A stretch of DNA of 7,680 bases. Source: JALTID01 sp027004335 [NCBI: bacterium] (GTDB taxonomy: Bacteria; JALSQH01). Both the position numbers and the translations under genes were made by a program. Position 1 is the first letter of the stretch, and every line of letters starts with the position of its first letter. The notes under the pieces are model-generated. The model saw only the letters and a list, made by a program, of their open reading frames with translations. It did no database searches and had not been told where the DNA came from. The DNA is taken from assembly GCA_027004335.1 (NCBI GenBank), contig JALTID010000192.1, positions 1 to 7,680 of the forward strand, in the 5' to 3' direction. Below, piece after piece: positions 7,128 to 7,680 of this stretch.

Positions 7128-7240
7128 TTTAAATAGAGCTGTTTCTAAGATGTTAGTTTAACAGATAATTATTTTCTCTTCCAGCGGAGATGGTTGAGGG
7201 CGATCCGTATAAGAATTAATCGGATGGAATAAAAAATTTC

Positions 7241-7271
7241 TTGTCCCTATAATTTTAAAAATGAATATAAT
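7241..7271 (+). promoter_or_regulatory. Promoter of the RNase P RNA gene
   Basis: A perfect TATAAT (7266-7271) precedes the RNA by about seven bases. A weaker -35, TTGTCC (7241-7246), lies 19 bases upstream of it. Initiation would fall near G7278, the first base of a plausible P1 strand (GGAAGGGTCC). The rest of the 150-base gap to the divergent 112-residue gene shows no recognisable RNA gene, and no convincing minus-strand promoter. Confidence 0.6.
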
Positions 7272-7277
7272 ATATAT

Positions 7278-7646
7278 GGAAGGGTCCGGTACCGGGGTCG
7301 CCCCGATGGACATTTGAATGTCAGGTCGGGGAGGAAAGTCCGGACTCCACAGGGCAGGGTGGTTGGTAACACCAACCCTTCCCGCCGTTAAGGGCGGGAA
7401 GAGGGAAAGCGCCACAGAAAATAGACCGCCTATCCTCCCGATGATCAGCTGTAACTGACCATCGGGAGCGGCAAGGGTGAAAAGGTGGTGTAAGAGACCA
7501 CCGCCTCCGATGGTAACATCGGAGGGGAAGGCAAGCCCCACCTGGAGCAAGGCCAAATAGGGGGTGGCTAGCCCGGCTGTAAGCCCCCGGGTAGGCCGCT
7601 GGATTCCGATGGTGACATCGGGACAAGATAAATGACCCTACCTGAC
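7278..7646 (+). ncRNA. rnpB: RNase P RNA, bacterial type A (3' end missing or interrupted)
   Basis: The catalytic RNA that removes the 5' leader from tRNA precursors, with protein RnpA. Universal landmarks occur in order: GAGGAAAGTCC (7331-7341), ACAGAAA (7414-7420), AAGGGTGAAA (7473-7482) followed by GTAAGAG, GGAGCAAGGCCAAATAG (7544-7560), GGGTAGG with the tRNA-CCA-binding GGU (7589-7595), and AGATAAATGA (7626-7635). Local hairpins fit the fold: CCCCGA/TCGGGG (P3, with an inner GACATT/AATGTC stem), CTCCCGATG (7435-7443) with CATCGGGAG (7460-7468), CCTCCGATG closed by a GTAA tetraloop (7504-7525), and CCGATG closed by GTGA near 7605-7621 (P18). GGGTC near 7295-7299 can pair with GACCC at 7634-7638 as P2. 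Missing: the 3' strand of P4, expected as about CAGAATCCGGCTTA, and the P1 partner of GGAAGGGTCC. Neither occurs before the window ends. Start is from promoter and P1 placement; the end given is where similarity stops. Confidence 0.95.
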
Positions 7647-7680
7647 CCATTTCAGAGAAATGGGTCAGGTAGGGTCATTT
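7630..7680. repeat. Perfect 24-base inverted repeat with 3-base spacer at the window end
   Basis: Left arm 7630-7653 and right arm 7657-7680 are exact reverse complements separated by AGA. The arms contain TGACCC twice (7633-7638 and 7643-7648) and end in AAAT/ATTT. The left arm includes the conserved AAATGA of the RNase P RNA, so it covers the point where the RNA stops matching its family. The palindrome may continue beyond base 7680. It could be a REP-like or MITE-like element, a fold-back assembly end, or, less likely, a terminator. Confidence 0.9.

Noticed and set aside
7202-7226. Possible hairpin ATCCG...CGGAT in the gap before the RNase P promoter
   Set aside because: Only five base pairs with a loop of more than ten bases and no T run; not distinguishable from chance.
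7158-7650. Minus-strand open frames of 132 and 109 codons over the RNase P region
   Set aside because: They are antisense to a highly structured RNA gene with every universal landmark, so the openness is a by-product of GC-rich RNA sequence.
7630-7680. The palindrome as a simple intrinsic terminator of the RNase P gene
   Set aside because: It begins before the essential 3' strands of P4 and P1, has an unusually long perfect stem with a 3-base loop, and shows only TTT before the window ends; a terminator should follow the complete RNA.

Overview
The window comes from a bacterium. It carries a bacterial type A RNase P RNA and a lipoprotein signal with Ser-Ser after the lipobox Cys, which fits export to an outer membrane, so a diderm is likely. 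The protein genes are AT-rich, with many Lys, Glu and Ile codons, while the RNase P RNA is clearly GC-richer. That contrast is compatible with a thermophile or an AT-biased genome. I cannot assign a phylum from the sequence alone. Except for the broken 3' end of the RNase P gene, the window is dense with genes and has no gene-free stretch over 300 bases.

Left part (bases 1-4566, minus strand): three closely packed genes read leftwards, apparently one operon. First is a secreted lipoprotein glycoside hydrolase of the (beta/alpha)8 clan GH-A type (3211-4566). Next is a family 2 glycosyltransferase that overlaps its end (2234-3235). Third, 38 bases further on, is a large membrane protein that runs off the left edge (2195 to <1). 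I reconstructed that third protein by hand. It has a PqqD/RRE-like N-terminal domain, then a six-helix M50 (site-2-protease-like) membrane domain whose zinc and catalytic motifs are degenerate, then two tandem cyclic-nucleotide-binding domains with intact phosphate-binding cassettes. This looks like a peptidase-derived, cyclic-nucleotide-responsive membrane sensor tied to an envelope or extracellular polysaccharide function, and it is the most novel content of the window.

Middle (4588-5091, plus strand): a Mut7-C family protein (PIN-like domain plus zinc ribbon). It starts head to head with the glycoside hydrolase, with only 21 bases between start codons. It converges on cstA and overlaps its 3' end by 13 bases. 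A good intrinsic terminator for cstA lies entirely inside the Mut7-C reading frame.

Right part (5079-7127, minus strand): a 112-residue unknown gene followed 15 bases later by cstA, a CstA-family transporter of peptides or pyruvate, with a strong Shine-Dalgarno sequence.

Far right (7241-7680, plus strand): a promoter and the RNase P RNA gene, reading away from the cstA operon. After the conserved AGATAAATGA segment the expected 3' strands of helices P4 and P1 do not appear. Instead the window ends in a perfect 24-base inverted repeat with a 3-base spacer. This is either a palindromic element inserted in the gene or a fold-back or assembly end.
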